Source: Lachnospiraceae bacterium AC2028
GTDB lineage: Bacteria; Bacillota; Clostridia; Lachnospirales; Lachnospiraceae
Direction of reading: 5' to 3'
Assembly: GCA_000702685.1 (NCBI GenBank)
Contig: JNJD01000008.1
Location: 75,223 to 139,222 of the forward strand
DNA: 64,000 nt
A program made the translations under genes and the position numbers. Each line of letters starts with the position of its first letter. Position 1 is the first letter of the stretch. The notes beneath the pieces are model-generated. The model ran no database searches, had not been told where the DNA came from, and saw only the letters and a list, made by a program, of their open reading frames with translations. This document shows, piece after piece, positions 49,425 through 57,362 of the stretch.

Positions 49425-49491
49425 GAGTCACGGGGACAGTCCCTCCTGACTCATTCTTTTAATGAGTCAGTGGGGACTGTCCCCGTGACTC
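49425..49491. repeat. Family A palindromic element, copy 4
   Basis: Arms at 49425-49452 and 49464-49491 with an 11-base spacer; the right arm is identical to that of copy 1, the left has a CCTCC variant. It lies between the convergent BI-1 and mgtE genes. Confidence 0.9.
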
Positions 49492-49496
49492 TTTGT

Positions 49497-50846
49497 TCAC
49501 AGGTGCAGGATCATTGTCGCGATCCTGAAATATGCCAGCAGTGAGAGAGCATCGACGATCGTAGTGATGAACGGGCTCGCCATTACCGCAGGGTCGAATC
49601 CCAGGCGCTTTGCTCCGACGGGGAGCATGCATCCTATCAGCATTGCCATAAGAACGGCTGCAACCAGTGTAAGACATATTGTGATCGCAACGGGTATTGC
49701 CAGACGGTCGAATACGAGTAATTTCACGAAGTTAGCCGCAGCAAGTGTCAGACCGCAGAAGACCGCAACGCGGATCTCCTTCCACATGACACCGGGCACG
49801 TCTCTGTACTCGATCTCTCCGAGGGAAAGACCACGGATGACCGTAACCGAAGCCTGTCCTCCGGCATTTCCGCCGGTGTCCATCAGCATCGGGATGTAGG
49901 CTACCAGAACCGCACATACGCTGAGAGCATCCTCGAAGGATTTGATTATAGCTCCGGTGAATGTGGCACTTACCATCAGCAGGAGCAGCCAGGGGATCCT
50001 CTTTTTATATGTCTCCAGAACTCCCGTCTTCATATAGGCCTTGTCGGAGGGCACGATAGCTGCCATCTTTTCCATGTCCTCGGTGGCCTCTTCTTCCATG
50101 ATGTCCACGATATCGTCGACCGTGATGATTCCGACCAGACGGTTTTCGTTGTCGACAACGGGCATTGTCGTAAAGTCGTATTTCTTGAACTGTCTCGCAA
50201 CTTCTTCCTGGTCCATCAGGGTATTGAGCGCGATGACGTTCTCATGCATGATGTCGCCGATGATCTCATCGTCTTTGGAAAGCAGCAGGTATCTCAGAGC
50301 TACGGTTCCGAGAAGATGCCTTCCGCTGTCAAGGACGTAGCAGACGTTGATGGTCTCTGAATCAACGCCGACTCTGCGGATACGCTCGATCGCTTCTCTG
50401 ACTGTGGAGCTTTCCTTAAGGTCCACGTACTCGACCGTCATTATGCTTCCCGCACTGTCTTCGGGATAGCGGAGCAGATGGTTGATCTCTCTGCGTGTGT
50501 CCGCGTTCGCATTCGCAAGTATGCGCTTTACGATATTCGCAGGCATTTCCTCCATCAGGTCCGCAGCATCATCGGCCATCAGGTTATCGATAATGCCTGC
50601 AGCTTCCTTATCGGACATCGACTTGATTATCCTCTGCTGGATGTCCGAATCAAGGTATGAGAATACATCCGCAGCCTGATCCTTCGTCAGTATGCGGAAA
50701 AGCTTCAGCATGTGTTCTTCGCTGAGATCCTCCATCCATGCAGCGATATCTGCATCGTTGTGTTCGGACAGACTCTCTCTGAGCTTCGCATACTCTTTCT
50801 TTTCCAGGAGAGTCAAAAGCTCATCGAAAACATTCAATTCTTCCAT
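49497..50846 (-). CDS. mgtE: Magnesium transporter MgtE
   Basis: 449 residues. The N-terminal superhelical domain (1-125) contains DADIAAWMEDLSEEHMLKLF. Two CBS domains follow (about 130-250; LGTVALRYLLLSKDDEIIGD, TMPVVDNENRLVGIITVDDI). The C-terminal membrane domain has five helices, with PMLMDTGGNAGGQASVTVIR and the Asp in FDPAVMASPFITTIVDALSL lining the pore. All family segments are present. The gene has a good promoter and a leader of about 197 bases. Confidence 0.95.
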   Translation of the reverse strand: MEELNVFDELLTLLEKKEYAKLRESLSEHNDADIAAWMEDLSEEHMLKLFRILTKDQAADVFSYLDSDIQQRIIKSMSDKEAAGIIDNLMADDAADLMEEMPANIVKRILANANADTRREINHLLRYPEDSAGSIMTVEYVDLKESSTVREAIERIRRVGVDSETINVCYVLDSGRHLLGTVALRYLLLSKDDEIIGDIMHENVIALNTLMDQEEVARQFKKYDFTTMPVVDNENRLVGIITVDDIVDIMEEEATEDMEKMAAIVPSDKAYMKTGVLETYKKRIPWLLLLMVSATFTGAIIKSFEDALSVCAVLVAYIPMLMDTGGNAGGQASVTVIRGLSLGEIEYRDVPGVMWKEIRVAVFCGLTLAAANFVKLLVFDRLAIPVAITICLTLVAAVLMAMLIGCMLPVGAKRLGFDPAVMASPFITTIVDALSLLAYFRIATMILHL

Positions 50847-50914
50847 TTTCGCACCTCCGTGATGACGGCAAAGCCCGCCCCACGCACCGGTGCATCAATT
50901 AAATGGGAAACTCC

Positions 50915-51007
50915 GGGTGGTGAGGCAAATCTGCCGTGATCATATAATACGTACTTCGGGGAACAGAGTCTGTACTTCGACTGTCACCTGTCATATGATC
51001 ACCACCC
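50915..51007 (-). ncRNA. Structured 5' leader of mgtE, not recognised as M-box
   Basis: On the RNA (minus strand), GGGUGGUGA (51007-50999) pairs with UCACCACCC (50923-50915), UGAUCAUAU (51001-50993) pairs with AUAUGAUCA (50945-50937), and GGCA-GAUU-UGCC (50935-50924) is a small hairpin between their 3' strands. The first two helices compete for the shared UGA. This gives a three-way junction or two alternative states. M-box landmarks are not apparent. A regulatory function is inference. Confidence 0.5.
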
Positions 51008-51049
51008 TTCCTTAGGATTTTTCGGAATGGAAAACCAATTTCCGAATAC

Positions 51050-51078
51050 ATTCTATTCACCCCTGCCCCATAAGTCAA
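51050..51078 (-). promoter_or_regulatory. mgtE promoter
   Basis: On the minus strand TTGACT (51073-51078), a 17-base spacer, then TAGAAT (51050-51055). The transcript would start near 51043, leaving a leader of about 197 bases. Confidence 0.75.
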
Positions 51079-51359
51079 CCCTAAACGCAACATTTATCGC
51101 ACCGACGATATGACGGTAAAGCATAGCGTTGTCTGTCGGTTCCTTAGTGTCGGAAGTGTTTTTTTTATATTTGAAAATATGTGAATAAAAAAATGAACAA
51201 ATAGACAAAACTCAATAATAGAGGCATTTTTTCATAGAAAAATGCTTGATGTGACGTACGTGTCGTTGAATTATTGTTAATATTTCTACTTGAACTGTCT
51301 GAAACAACCGATTTAGAGTCAAAATAGTATGTTGGCTTTGGCAAAAATAGGATCTCAGG
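51079..51359. other. AT-rich intergenic segment between mgtE and the orphan nuclease gene
   Basis: Long A and T runs, a CGTACG-centred palindrome near 51258, and no reading frame with a ribosome site. The GC content falls well below that of the flanks, consistent with the edge of an insertion. No clear attachment site or inverted repeat delimits it. Confidence 0.4.
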
Positions 51360-51740
51360 ATGAAAAAAGGACAGTTTAAGCAAAATGGAGTCCATTTAGA
51401 GGAACATGAATATAATACAGTGAAGCATCTATTGAATTGTGGTTATGATATAGAATTGATACCGCCGTCTGATATCAAAGGCGTCAGATCTCCGGATGTA
51501 ATGATTAACGGCAATGCATGGGAGATGAAGGCACCACAAGGAAATGGAAAGAATACAATCAGAAATAATTTAAAAAATGCAGGACATCAATCATCCAATA
51601 TAGTGGTGGATCTGAGACGCTGTAAACTAGATGATGAAATCGCTGTAAAAGAATTATATATGCATTTTAAAGCATCAAAAAGAATTCGAAGATTGATTAT
51701 TATAGTTAATGATGAAAAAATAATTGACTGTAAGAAATAA
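51360..51740 (+). CDS. Orphan CdiA-CT-like nuclease domain protein
   Basis: 126 residues. It resembles the C-terminal tRNA-nuclease domain of CdiA toxins (PF18451-like): ELIPPSDIKGVRSPDVMING, WEMKAPQGNGKNTIRNNLKN, SSNIVVDLRRCK. The Asp and the Glu-x-Lys in these segments form a PD-(D/E)XK-like centre. There is no delivery domain and no adjacent immunity gene is obvious. The base composition is much more AT-rich than flanks. It may be a transferred toxin cassette or part of a mobile-element conflict system. Confidence 0.7.
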   Translation: MKKGQFKQNGVHLEEHEYNTVKHLLNCGYDIELIPPSDIKGVRSPDVMINGNAWEMKAPQGNGKNTIRNNLKNAGHQSSNIVVDLRRCKLDDEIAVKELYMHFKASKRIRRLIIIVNDEKIIDCKK

Positions 51741-51820
51741 TAGATATATCATAATTTTACAAGGCGTAGACCGGCAGCCACTAGAGTGCGGGGGCTGCGC
51801 CACTTTTCTTTATAGCCTAA

Positions 51821-51850
51821 GAGCCTCGAAGCCACTTTCGGGGCTCTTTT
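51821..51850 (+). terminator. Terminator after the orphan nuclease
   Basis: gagcctcgaa and ttcggggctc form a 10-bp stem with one G-T pair, followed by TTTT. Confidence 0.8.
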
Positions 51851-51918
51851 CTGTTGAATTCTTTTTATACCTCACCTCATATGGTATCCTTATTCGGAAG
51901 GAGAAATCTGCGAAGCCA

Positions 51919-52647
51919 ATGACTGTTTGGAATCCCTGGCATGGGTGCAGTAAACTGAGCCCCGGATGTGCGAATTGTTATGTGTACAGAAGGGATGAGA
52001 GCATCGGGAAGGATGCATCCGTAGTCACCAGGACAGGTGATTACGATCTTCCGATCAAAAGAAACCGGAAAGGTGAGTACAAGCTCACACCTGCCGAAGG
52101 AACGGTTTATGCCTGCATGACTTCGGATTTCTTTTTGGATACCGCAGATGAATGGCGCGAAGGCGTATGGGACATGATAAGGGAAAGGAGTGATCTTGAT
52201 TTCTTTATCATAACCAAGAGGATCGACCGGTTTGAAGAATGTATACCTTCCGACTGGGGTGACGGCTGGGATCATGTATCTGTATGCAGTACCTGTGAGA
52301 ATCAGGACAGGGCGGATCACAGGCTTCCTTTCCTTTTAAACGCTCCGATCAGGCACAGATATGTAGCATCCGAGCCGATGCTTGAGGAGATACATATTGA
52401 GAAATATCTGGAGACGGGACTTATCGAGAAGGTTGTATGCGGAGGAGAATCCGGACCGAAGGCAAGACCGTGTGATTTCGACTGGATCAGGTCCATGCGG
52501 AGCCAGTGCATGGAGGCCGGTGTTGAATTCTTTTTCAAGCAGACGGGGGCTCTTTTCATCAAGGATGGGAAGACGTATCATATAGAAAGAAAGTATCAGA
52601 GTTCGCAGGCAAGGAAAGCAAAGATGAATTTTATACCGGGGGGATGA
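51919..52647 (+). CDS. DUF5131 family protein (phage Gp37/Gp68-like)
   Basis: 242 residues. The start WNPWHGCSKLSPGCANCYVY with its cysteine set, DFFIITKRIDRFEECIPSDW in the middle and VVCGGESGPKARPCDFDWIR near the end are the family's hallmarks. The Cys cluster suggests iron-sulphur binding, as in radical-SAM-like enzymes. The ATG at 51919 begins the conserved part; upstream codons belong to the terminator region. Members are often found on phages and defence or mobile loci. Function is not established. Confidence 0.85.
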   Translation: MTVWNPWHGCSKLSPGCANCYVYRRDESIGKDASVVTRTGDYDLPIKRNRKGEYKLTPAEGTVYACMTSDFFLDTADEWREGVWDMIRERSDLDFFIITKRIDRFEECIPSDWGDGWDHVSVCSTCENQDRADHRLPFLLNAPIRHRYVASEPMLEEIHIEKYLETGLIEKVVCGGESGPKARPCDFDWIRSMRSQCMEAGVEFFFKQTGALFIKDGKTYHIERKYQSSQARKAKMNFIPGG

Positions 52648-52649
52648 AT

Positions 52650-53165
52650 ATGGAATTTCCTGAGAAGTTATTTGATCTGAAAGAAGATGAAGACGGATAC
52701 GGTCATTATTTCCGCGATGAAAAAGGAAATATGATCAAATCAACGTATACTCACTGGTATGACGGGGTGAAGTACCGTCTGATGTGGGAATCGCGGGATG
52801 AATACACCAAGGTTCCTCCTGTGGTATATGCGCCTGTTGAAAGTTCGGGCGAATATGACAGGGTGACAGATCAGAGTCTGATCGATAAATTATTCATGAG
52901 CTTTCTGGAGTATGTAAGCAAACAGCTTCAGACGGACGGGCCGGCATGGTATTACGAGAACTTAAGAAATCCGGGCGGTTCACCCGCTTTGGGTATGATG
53001 TCCCAAGATTTGGGGATGATGCTTATGAACAGTCAACCTCCAAAATCTGCATCGATGGACTTTTCGGATATGAAGACGGATATTAGATTTTGTCCGAACT
53101 GCGGTGGCAAGCGTGAAGGTGAATTGAAGTTCTGTCCGGAGTGCGGAGCAAGACTTGCAAAATAG
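52650..53165 (+). CDS. Protein with C-terminal zinc ribbon
   Basis: 171 residues from ATG 52650, or 173 from ATG 52644, which overlaps the DUF5131 stop. The N-terminal 140 residues (GYGHYFRDEKGNMIKSTYTH) are unassigned. The last 25 hold a zinc ribbon with CPNCGGKREG and FCPECGARL. The spacing to upstream and downstream genes suggests a polycistronic message. Confidence 0.65.
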   Translation: MEFPEKLFDLKEDEDGYGHYFRDEKGNMIKSTYTHWYDGVKYRLMWESRDEYTKVPPVVYAPVESSGEYDRVTDQSLIDKLFMSFLEYVSKQLQTDGPAWYYENLRNPGGSPALGMMSQDLGMMLMNSQPPKSASMDFSDMKTDIRFCPNCGGKREGELKFCPECGARLAK

Positions 53166-53168
53166 ATC

Positions 53169-53675
53169 ATGAGATTATTCATAGCGATACAATTTAACGA
53201 TGAGATAATTGATGCCCTGACGGGATTTCAGAGCGAGCTGCGGGAACAGGGAGTAAAGGGAAAATTTACGCCTGAGGAGAACCTGCATCTTACTCTTTCT
53301 TTTATCGGAGATTTCAACGATCCGGATGCTGTGCTCGAAGCTATGGAAGAGTCGGATTTCAGGCCGTTTGATATAAAGCTGGACGGTGTCGGGCATTTCG
53401 GGGATCTGTTCTGGGTGGGACTTTCGGATAATCCCGCACTGAATGCTTATGTGAAGAGGCTCAGGCACTGTCTTGCGGATGCGGGGATTCCATTTGATAA
53501 GAAGCGCTTTTCGCCGCATATAACGCTGATACGCAGGGCGGAATATAAGTACGAGGGAGAAATACCTGTTTACGATGTTCCGAAGGGCAGGATGAAGGTG
53601 GAAAGCATTTCACTTATGCGCTCGGACAGAGGAAAGCACGGGATGATATATACCGAGATCGGATCGGTGGAATAA
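53169..53675 (+). CDS. thpR: RNA 2',3'-cyclic phosphodiesterase
   Basis: 168 residues of the 2H phosphoesterase family. The two HxTx motifs are NLHLTLSFIGD and FSPHITLIRRA, both intact, with the usual spacing of about 80 residues. It hydrolyses 2',3'-cyclic phosphate ends of RNA (formerly LigT). No own ribosome site is visible; it begins 3 bases after the preceding stop, indicating coupling. Confidence 0.92.
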   Translation: MRLFIAIQFNDEIIDALTGFQSELREQGVKGKFTPEENLHLTLSFIGDFNDPDAVLEAMEESDFRPFDIKLDGVGHFGDLFWVGLSDNPALNAYVKRLRHCLADAGIPFDKKRFSPHITLIRRAEYKYEGEIPVYDVPKGRMKVESISLMRSDRGKHGMIYTEIGSVE

Positions 53676-53686
53676 CGGAGAAGAAC

Positions 53687-54127
53687 ATGGTAAGAGAAGC
53701 AAGGTATGAGGATCTTAAAAGTGTGCTGGAGCTGTATCTTTTTTTACATGATGAGGAGATACCGGAGCACGACGAGCATCTTGAGAAGATGTGGAGACAG
53801 ATTCTTGATGATCCGAATCATCATCTGATCGTAAATGAGGTGGACGGACGTGTTGTGTCTTCGTGCGACTGTCTGATCATACCGAACCTTTCAAGAAGCG
53901 TAAGACCGCATGCATTCATAGAAAATGTCGTAACGCATATCGACTTCAGGAAGAAAGGATATGCGGGTGAATGTCTTGCATATGCTAAGGAGATCGCAGA
54001 GCGTGAAAACTGTTACAAGATGCTCCTTGCAACCGGATCGAAGAATCCGGATACGCTGAGGTTCTACGAGAATGCCGGATATAATTGTAAGGACAAAACT
54101 GCGTTTGTACAGTGGCTGAATGTGTGA
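53687..54127 (+). CDS. GNAT-family N-acetyltransferase
   Basis: 146 residues. Strand 4 and the acetyl-CoA loop read IENVVTHIDFRKKGYAGECL (R-x-x-G-x-A), followed by MLLATGSKNPDTLRFYENAG, the typical motif B. Substrate unknown. Ribosome site cggag. Its stop overlaps an alternative start of the next gene. Confidence 0.88.
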   Translation: MVREARYEDLKSVLELYLFLHDEEIPEHDEHLEKMWRQILDDPNHHLIVNEVDGRVVSSCDCLIIPNLSRSVRPHAFIENVVTHIDFRKKGYAGECLAYAKEIAERENCYKMLLATGSKNPDTLRFYENAGYNCKDKTAFVQWLNV

Positions 54128-54134
54128 GGGGCGT

Positions 54135-54929
54135 ATGAGGGAATTTGATGAAAAAGAGATGATGGAAAAGTACGAAAGGCTCAAGAAGGAGTATGTGAAT
54201 CCTTTTGTTCCCGATCTGAACGCGGATGCTGAGACGAGGTTCATCAAGGATAATGAGTTTTTGGAGAATTCTTTCAGTAGGGCTATCACACCTCATATCT
54301 GCAAGGGAAAGCTGCTTTTCAATAAGGAGCGTATGGCTGTTCCAAAAAATGCGGACAGCAGGAATTATCTCAAACTGATTTATGACGGGGAAGGAAAGGT
54401 TCTGAGAAGTGAGTACGATATGGGAGGCATTGGCTCCACCTGGTCGAGCTCGTCAGACAGGAAGAATATCACGTTCTGTGTATCTGATAACCTGTGGATA
54501 GATTGCATGGCAGAGGCGGACTCTGACGGAAAATACACATACAACTGGGTAATGTTCGAATGGAGTGAATACGACGATGACGGAAGGCTTGTTAGTGTCG
54601 AGAGATTTAAGGGTGATCCTGCCTTTTTAGTAGATGTGGTCGTAAATGCCGAGTATTATGAGTATAAGGATGGCGTTCTGAGCCACATAACTGAGTACAA
54701 GGATTTTCATTCGGATCTTCCCAAGATGTCAAGGGATCTGGTAATGATGAATATGCCCGACAGGGTGTTCAATCCGGATGTGATCAATTACTCTTTTGAA
54801 AGATCGGGCAGCGACATCATATGCACGAGAGTGCATTATTTCAGGGTGTCACAGTCTTTTACTGATAAGATCACGATCCCTGATAAGGAACTGATCAAGA
54901 TGAAGGAACACGGAATAAGGCTTATTTAA
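54135..54929 (+). CDS. Conserved hypothetical protein
   Basis: 264 residues from ATG 54135 (269 from ATG 54120 inside the GNAT gene). Acidic, no membrane helices. Segments NYLKLIYDGEGKVLRSEYDM and VEYYEYKD-like alternate strands, like YD-repeat-type beta structure (FEWSEYDDDGRLVSVERFKG, YYEYKDGVLSHITEYKD). No family is recognised. It is probably cotranscribed with the GNAT gene. Confidence 0.6.
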   Translation: MREFDEKEMMEKYERLKKEYVNPFVPDLNADAETRFIKDNEFLENSFSRAITPHICKGKLLFNKERMAVPKNADSRNYLKLIYDGEGKVLRSEYDMGGIGSTWSSSSDRKNITFCVSDNLWIDCMAEADSDGKYTYNWVMFEWSEYDDDGRLVSVERFKGDPAFLVDVVVNAEYYEYKDGVLSHITEYKDFHSDLPKMSRDLVMMNMPDRVFNPDVINYSFERSGSDIICTRVHYFRVSQSFTDKITIPDKELIKMKEHGIRLI

Positions 54930-54955
54930 TGTACATACATTTCGGGTGTGAGTTG

Positions 54956-54961
54956 TATAAT
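54956..54961 (+). promoter_or_regulatory. -10 box before the SCP2 gene
   Basis: TATAAT preceded directly by TTG. The leader to ATG 55036 is about 68 bases, with gaggagg as ribosome site. Confidence 0.5.
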
Positions 54962-55035
54962 ACAGTTACGGCGGATAACGGTGTGACAAGGTACAGCCTG
55001 TGCTATCTGCCGGCAGAATATGAGGAGGACAGAAA

Positions 55036-55356
55036 ATGACTTTTAACGAACTTGTAACCAAGGTAAGAAACATGGCATCCCAGGTTGATGCATCGAACAG
55101 GGATTTCCTGGCAGTGCAGATCAACATCACCGGCAAGGATCCCGGAGTATTCTATGTTGAGGTCAAGGATCACCGCATAAATGTCGAGCCATATGATTAC
55201 CACGACAGGAACTGCGCGATCACCATCAACATGACCAACTTCAATAAGCTGATCGACGGAAAACTCGATCCAGTTCTTGCATTCACCACCGGAAAGCTTA
55301 AGGTTGAAGGCGATATGGGCAAGGCACTCGAGTTCGCAAATCTTTTAAAGAAGTAA
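55036..55356 (+). CDS. SCP2 sterol-binding-like domain protein
   Basis: 106 residues. The SCP2 fold is suggested by FLAVQINITGKDPGVFYVEV, CAITINMTNFNKLIDGKLDP and TGKLKVEGDMGKALEFANLL, the last with the conserved G-K-L-x-x-x-G-D. Stand-alone SCP2 proteins in bacteria may bind lipids or acyl chains. The stop overlaps the decayed antiporter start. Confidence 0.85.
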   Translation: MTFNELVTKVRNMASQVDASNRDFLAVQINITGKDPGVFYVEVKDHRINVEPYDYHDRNCAITINMTNFNKLIDGKLDPVLAFTTGKLKVEGDMGKALEFANLLKK

Positions 55357-55770
55357 TGAAACTTGCTACCTTATCCGAAAAGGAAATAATCATTACACTG
55401 ATAGCCCTGGCACTTTTGCTCATTATGGCATTTGTGTTCGGTACCCTTATGGAGCTTATCAAGGGGCCAAGGGTTGTCGGTGAGATTCGTTCTCTTTTTC
55501 GCGATAGCGTTCGGGCTGGAATTTATCGGAACCTGGGTGCTTCTGTTGTTCTCGGGACTTAAGATGAGCACCAGGATGAATTTTGCGATAACGATGAATG
55601 CACGCGGAGGCCCGGGGATCGTGCTGGCTACCGTTGCGTATTCATATGAGATAATCAGCCTTGAGTTTTTCACCGTGCTGATACTGACCACCATGCTGAG
55701 CTCAATGATCGCAGGGTACTATCTGAGGCTTCAGCAAAAGCGTGATCCGAAAGTATTTGATGAACTATGA
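55356..55770 (+). pseudogene. Remnant of a cation/proton antiporter with internal deletion
   Basis: From ATG 55356 the frame reads a first helix (IIITLIALALLLIMAFVFGT) and GPRVVGEI, the start of a CPA-type Na/H antiporter. After about 55490 this frame loses sense, while another continues LEFIGTWVLLLFSGLKMSTR, NARGGPGIVLATVAYSYEII and ends at 55770, the family's C-terminal part. Roughly 250-300 internal residues of the usual 400 are missing and the two ends are out of frame. Loss of function is near certain. Confidence 0.85.
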
Positions 55771-55821
55771 ATCGTGACGACTCCCGTGTTTACGGAGGCA
55801 CCGCGGCAGAGAGGATATATT

Positions 55822-56655
55822 ATGAAAAAATGTAATGAAAAAATGTTATTTGCATCGGCTGTTGCTGCAGGTGCACTGATGAGCATTGCGGGATGCGGCA
55901 ATCCTGCTTCGAGCGTGTACGGACCGCCCCCTCAAATTGAAGAGGATGTAAATGACATCGAAACCGAAATGCCGGAAGAGGAAGCCGTAACGGATGTGGC
56001 TCCCGAAGAAGAGCAGGAATCAAGCGACGGAGAGGTCTATACATATTATTCGGATGATGAGAAGGTCTCCATTGTACAGGATTACGGCACCGATACCTCG
56101 GTGATCGTTGACGGGGATGTTGAGATTCCTGTTGACATCGCAATGGGTGCTTACGGACCGAGGATCATGAAGTGCGATATAGACGGCGACGGCGAAGATG
56201 AGTATGTCATCTCTGAATGTGAAGGAACGGGTACCGGATTTTCCGTACGCGGTCTTTGCATTGTTGAAAAAGCCGGTGATGAATACAAACTGACCAAGTA
56301 TGACGGAAAATATTTTGCCGGAATCATCGCCGACAGGATCAGCTATTCCTACGATTCCGATTCGAGGGTTCTGACCGTATCGATCATCAATGAAGACGGA
56401 CCTCTTGTTTATGTTGAGGGACTTGACGGAGAAGATGACCTTGAGGACATCGTCTGGACCGATCAGATAGGAATCTATTTTGAAGACGGCAAAGTATATA
56501 TGTCGACTGCATCGGGGCTGATATTTGCTGATCACGGCTGGCCGGAATATGAACAGGCCGTTGAGGCATATGCACAGATCATCATCAATACGGATTCGTC
56601 GATCGAGGTCGGTGCATTCAGCGCAAGACCCGATGACGGATTAAAAGACGGTTGA
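55822..56655 (+). CDS. Lipoprotein with calcium-loop-like segment
   Basis: 277 residues from ATG 55822. The lipobox is MSIAGCGNP. A Glu/Asp-rich linker (residues 35-80) leads to a beta domain containing CDIDGDGEDEYVISECEGTG, the DxDxDG pattern of FG-GAP or VCBS-like calcium loops, and a C-terminal stretch with EQAVEAYAQIIINTDSSIEV. Surface-anchored; function unknown. Confidence 0.75.
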   Translation: MKKCNEKMLFASAVAAGALMSIAGCGNPASSVYGPPPQIEEDVNDIETEMPEEEAVTDVAPEEEQESSDGEVYTYYSDDEKVSIVQDYGTDTSVIVDGDVEIPVDIAMGAYGPRIMKCDIDGDGEDEYVISECEGTGTGFSVRGLCIVEKAGDEYKLTKYDGKYFAGIIADRISYSYDSDSRVLTVSIINEDGPLVYVEGLDGEDDLEDIVWTDQIGIYFEDGKVYMSTASGLIFADHGWPEYEQAVEAYAQIIINTDSSIEVGAFSARPDDGLKDG

Positions 56656-56680
56656 ACTGAGGAACCGTTCCTTCATGCAC
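56651..56680. repeat. Family B repeat, degenerate
   Basis: gttgaactgaggaaccgttc continues to tgcac. It overlaps the stop region of the lipoprotein gene (stop at 56653-56655). Confidence 0.45.
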
Positions 56681-56714
56681 CTTAATGCAGCAAGATAAGG
56701 ACTGATCAAATTAT

Positions 56715-57308
56715 ATGAAGATTTACGTGGATTTTGATGACTGTCTGTGCGAGACCGCAAAGGAGTTTACGCATATCGCCGACAGGCTTTTCGGGAAGAA
56801 GGTTCCATATGAGAAGGTACGTTTCTTCAACCTTCAGCAGTCTTTTGACCTGACGGACGAAGAATACGAAAGGCTTATGGCCGAGGGACATCTTCCCGAG
56901 GTTCTGCTTTCGTATGAAGAGACACCCGGTGCTTCAAAGGTGATAAATGAATGGATCGATCTCGGATACGAAGTGAGCGTGATCACCGGACGCCCCTACA
57001 GCGCCTATGAGCCTTCCCGCAAGTGGCTGGATGAGCACGGACTTGAAAGAGCGCAGGTGTATTTTCTCAATAAGTACGGAAGGGATTCGTTTTATAAGGT
57101 AAATGAATATAATCTTGAACTCGAAGATTATTACAAAATGAAGTTCGATTACGCGGTGGAGGATTCGCCGGCTGCATTCAGGTTTTTCGAGCATATGCCC
57201 GAGCTTAAGGTGCTGGTCTATGACAGGCCGTGGAACAGGGAGTGCGAGCTGGGCGAAGGATACGAACGCTGCGTAAGCTGGGAACAGATCGGGAAGATTG
57301 TGGGGTGA
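56715..57308 (+). CDS. HAD-family 5'-nucleotidase-like protein
   Basis: 197 residues. Motif I is YVDFDDCLCET with both Asp, motif II is VSVITGRPYSAY, and the last motif is YAVEDSPAAFRFF. The arrangement resembles the NT5C/5'(3')-deoxyribonucleotidase group. A Mg-dependent phosphatase acting on a small substrate is expected. No strong ribosome site. Confidence 0.85.
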   Translation: MKIYVDFDDCLCETAKEFTHIADRLFGKKVPYEKVRFFNLQQSFDLTDEEYERLMAEGHLPEVLLSYEETPGASKVINEWIDLGYEVSVITGRPYSAYEPSRKWLDEHGLERAQVYFLNKYGRDSFYKVNEYNLELEDYYKMKFDYAVEDSPAAFRFFEHMPELKVLVYDRPWNRECELGEGYERCVSWEQIGKIVG

Positions 57309-57332
57309 ACGGAGGAACCGTCCCCCTGTTCA
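57305..57332. repeat. Family B repeat, best copy
   Basis: gtgaacggaggaaccgtccc followed by ccctgttca: TGAAC and GTTCA close the element, and GGAACCGTCCCC is the core. It starts at the stop of the nucleotidase gene. Confidence 0.6.
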
Positions 57333-57362
57333 AGGAAAATAAAGCCGCGAACGGAGAGAGCA

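Noticed and set aside
50847-51078. M-box magnesium riboswitch before mgtE
   Set aside because: I searched the minus strand for the usual M-box core and did not find it; the leader is structured in a different way.
51724-51918. 65-codon extension of the DUF5131 protein
   Set aside because: It reads through the orphan nuclease stop region and a terminator hairpin; the conserved protein begins at 51919.
55432-55770. Independent 112-residue gene
   Set aside because: Its first 18 residues are out-of-frame reading of the antiporter start and there is no ribosome site; it is the C-terminal part of the decayed antiporter.
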